Assembly (NCBI GenBank): GCA_036273935.1
Contig: DASUGQ010000494.1
Span: 1 to 5,180, forward strand
Length of the DNA: 5,180 nucleotides
DNA from: ZC4RG29 sp036273935
GTDB taxonomy: Bacteria; Bacteroidota; Bacteroidia; Cytophagales; Cyclobacteriaceae
Direction of reading: 5' to 3'
Part shown: positions 4,834-5,180 of the stretch, piece after piece
How positions within the stretch are numbered: the stretch's first letter is position 1
Layout: each line of letters opens with the position of its first letter
The notes under the pieces: generated by a model
Databases searched by the model: none
Told to the model about the DNA's origin: nothing
What the model saw: only the letters and a program-made list of their open reading frames with translations
Made by a program: the position numbers and the translations under genes

Positions 4834-5045
4834 ATATCGTTGCTCGTATCACCTCGATTGATGTAACTCATTAGATCGCATCTACTGTTGCTCAGTTGGC
4901 CTGGTAAACGAATGTCCAATATTCCAGGAACCTAGCTTGTCCTTTTTTCCATGGGCTTCCAATCGTCCTCGATCGAGAAAATAAATTGAAGATTGCCCTC
5001 GAAAAGTTTTCCATTATATTTGCATCCCAATCCAGTCATAATCAA
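4834..5045. other. Intergenic region between the hydrolase and tRNA-Leu
   Basis: The 212 bases hold the tRNA promoter at the right and no clear terminator for the hydrolase. CCTGG (4900-4904) and CCAGG (4924-4928) could form a weak stem with a 19-base loop, followed 23 bases later by six T. CTCGATCGAG (4968-4977) is a perfect 10-bp palindrome just upstream of the promoter, but such palindromes are expected several times in a window of this size. Confidence 0.45.
4992..5022 (+). promoter_or_regulatory. Bacteroidota-type promoter of tRNA-Leu
   Basis: TATATTTG (5015-5022) is an exact match to the -7 consensus TAnnTTTG of the primary sigma factor in Bacteroidota. ATTG (4992-4995), one base from the -33 TTTG, lies exactly 19 bases upstream, the standard spacing. 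Transcription would start near 5029, about 17 bases before the mature tRNA. This is the best promoter in the window and a main reason for the phylum assignment. Confidence 0.75.
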
Positions 5046-5127
5046 GCCAAAGTGGCGGAATTGGTAGACGCGCACGACTCAAAATCGTGTTCCTTCGGGA
5101 GTGTGGGTTCGATTCCCACCTTTGGTA
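5046..5127 (+). tRNA. tRNA-Leu (anticodon CAA)
   Basis: A complete class II cloverleaf is visible. The acceptor GCCAAAG (5046-5052) pairs with CTTTGGT (5120-5126), the first pair being G-U, and the discriminator A is at 5127. D-stem GCG (5055-5057) pairs with CGC (5069-5071). Anticodon stem CACGA (5073-5077) pairs with TCGTG (5085-5089) around CTCAAAA, with anticodon CAA at 5080-5082, which reads UUG. The 13-base variable arm (5090-5102) folds on a TTCG loop. T-stem GTGGG (5103-5107) pairs with CCCAC (5115-5119) around TTCGATT. The long variable arm and A73 are leucine features. CCA is not encoded and must be added after transcription. Confidence 0.96.
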
Positions 5128-5131
5128 CTTC

Positions 5132-5145
5132 TGCGTTCTTACGCA
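5132..5145 (+). terminator. Short hairpin after tRNA-Leu, possible terminator
   Basis: TGCGT (5132-5136) pairs with ACGCA (5141-5145) around TCTT, and a flanking pair may be added at each end. The tail ATTTGAATTTCT is moderately T-rich. It starts 5 bases after the discriminator base. The stem is short, so termination may be weak or it may be a processing signal. Confidence 0.5.
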
Positions 5146-5180
5146 ATTTGAATTTCTAAGCTCCTGAATCATTGGGGCGT

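Noticed and set aside
4968..4977. Perfect palindrome CTCGATCGAG before the tRNA promoter
   Set aside because: About five 10-bp palindromes are expected by chance; no second copy or known operator match is visible.
4892..5014. Forty-codon minus-strand frame beginning MENFSRAIF
   Set aside because: It overlaps the tRNA promoter, has no recognisable motif and is of a length expected by chance.

Overview
The window looks like chromosomal DNA of a Bacteroidota bacterium, perhaps of the Cytophagales type; that finer placement is an inference. The support is threefold. A tRNA gene is preceded by an exact match to the Bacteroidota -7 promoter element (TAnnTTTG). Most genes lack a usable Shine-Dalgarno sequence. 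The window opens with a membrane-associated pair (GMC oxidoreductase plus gluconate 2-dehydrogenase subunit 3-like protein) that is common in this phylum. Nothing looks like a phage, transposase, CRISPR array or defence locus; this is mostly ordinary housekeeping and accessory metabolism.

Layout. Bases 1-690 hold the last 33 codons of a GMC-family oxidoreductase and, 9 bases later, its subunit 3-like partner with a Tat/lipoprotein-type N-terminus. A hairpin (728-749) follows, inside a gene-free stretch of about 390 bases. Bases 1081-2579 carry three co-directional genes: a VOC/glyoxalase-fold protein, a DUF1772 (anthrone oxygenase-like) four-helix membrane protein and a small soluble calycin-like protein. 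The last two overlap by four bases (ATGA) and are surely cotranscribed. Bases 2580-2825 are non-coding and contain a segment resembling the 3' end and terminator of the tRNA-Leu gene found 2.5 kb further on. A single minus-strand gene (2826-3344) encodes a membrane-anchored protein of unknown function. Upstream of it, about 450 bases without a gene contain an unusual set of nested inverted and direct repeats (3381-3498). A secreted or lipid-anchored alpha/beta hydrolase occupies 3799-4833. The window ends with a tRNA-Leu(CAA) gene (5046-5127), its promoter and a short terminator hairpin.

How the genes work together. The first two form an oxidoreductase module that would feed electrons from a sugar or alcohol into a periplasmic acceptor. 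The VOC, DUF1772 and calycin-like genes form a small cluster of proteins with no assigned substrate; joint expression is supported by spacing and overlap, joint function is not shown. The minus-strand gene, the hydrolase and the tRNA each look independently transcribed.

No clearly new system was found. The observations most worth checking are the tRNA-3'-end-like echo at 2602-2670, the mutually exclusive pairings at 3381-3498 upstream of the minus-strand gene, and two very short reading frames that end across the start codons of the VOC and DUF1772 genes.
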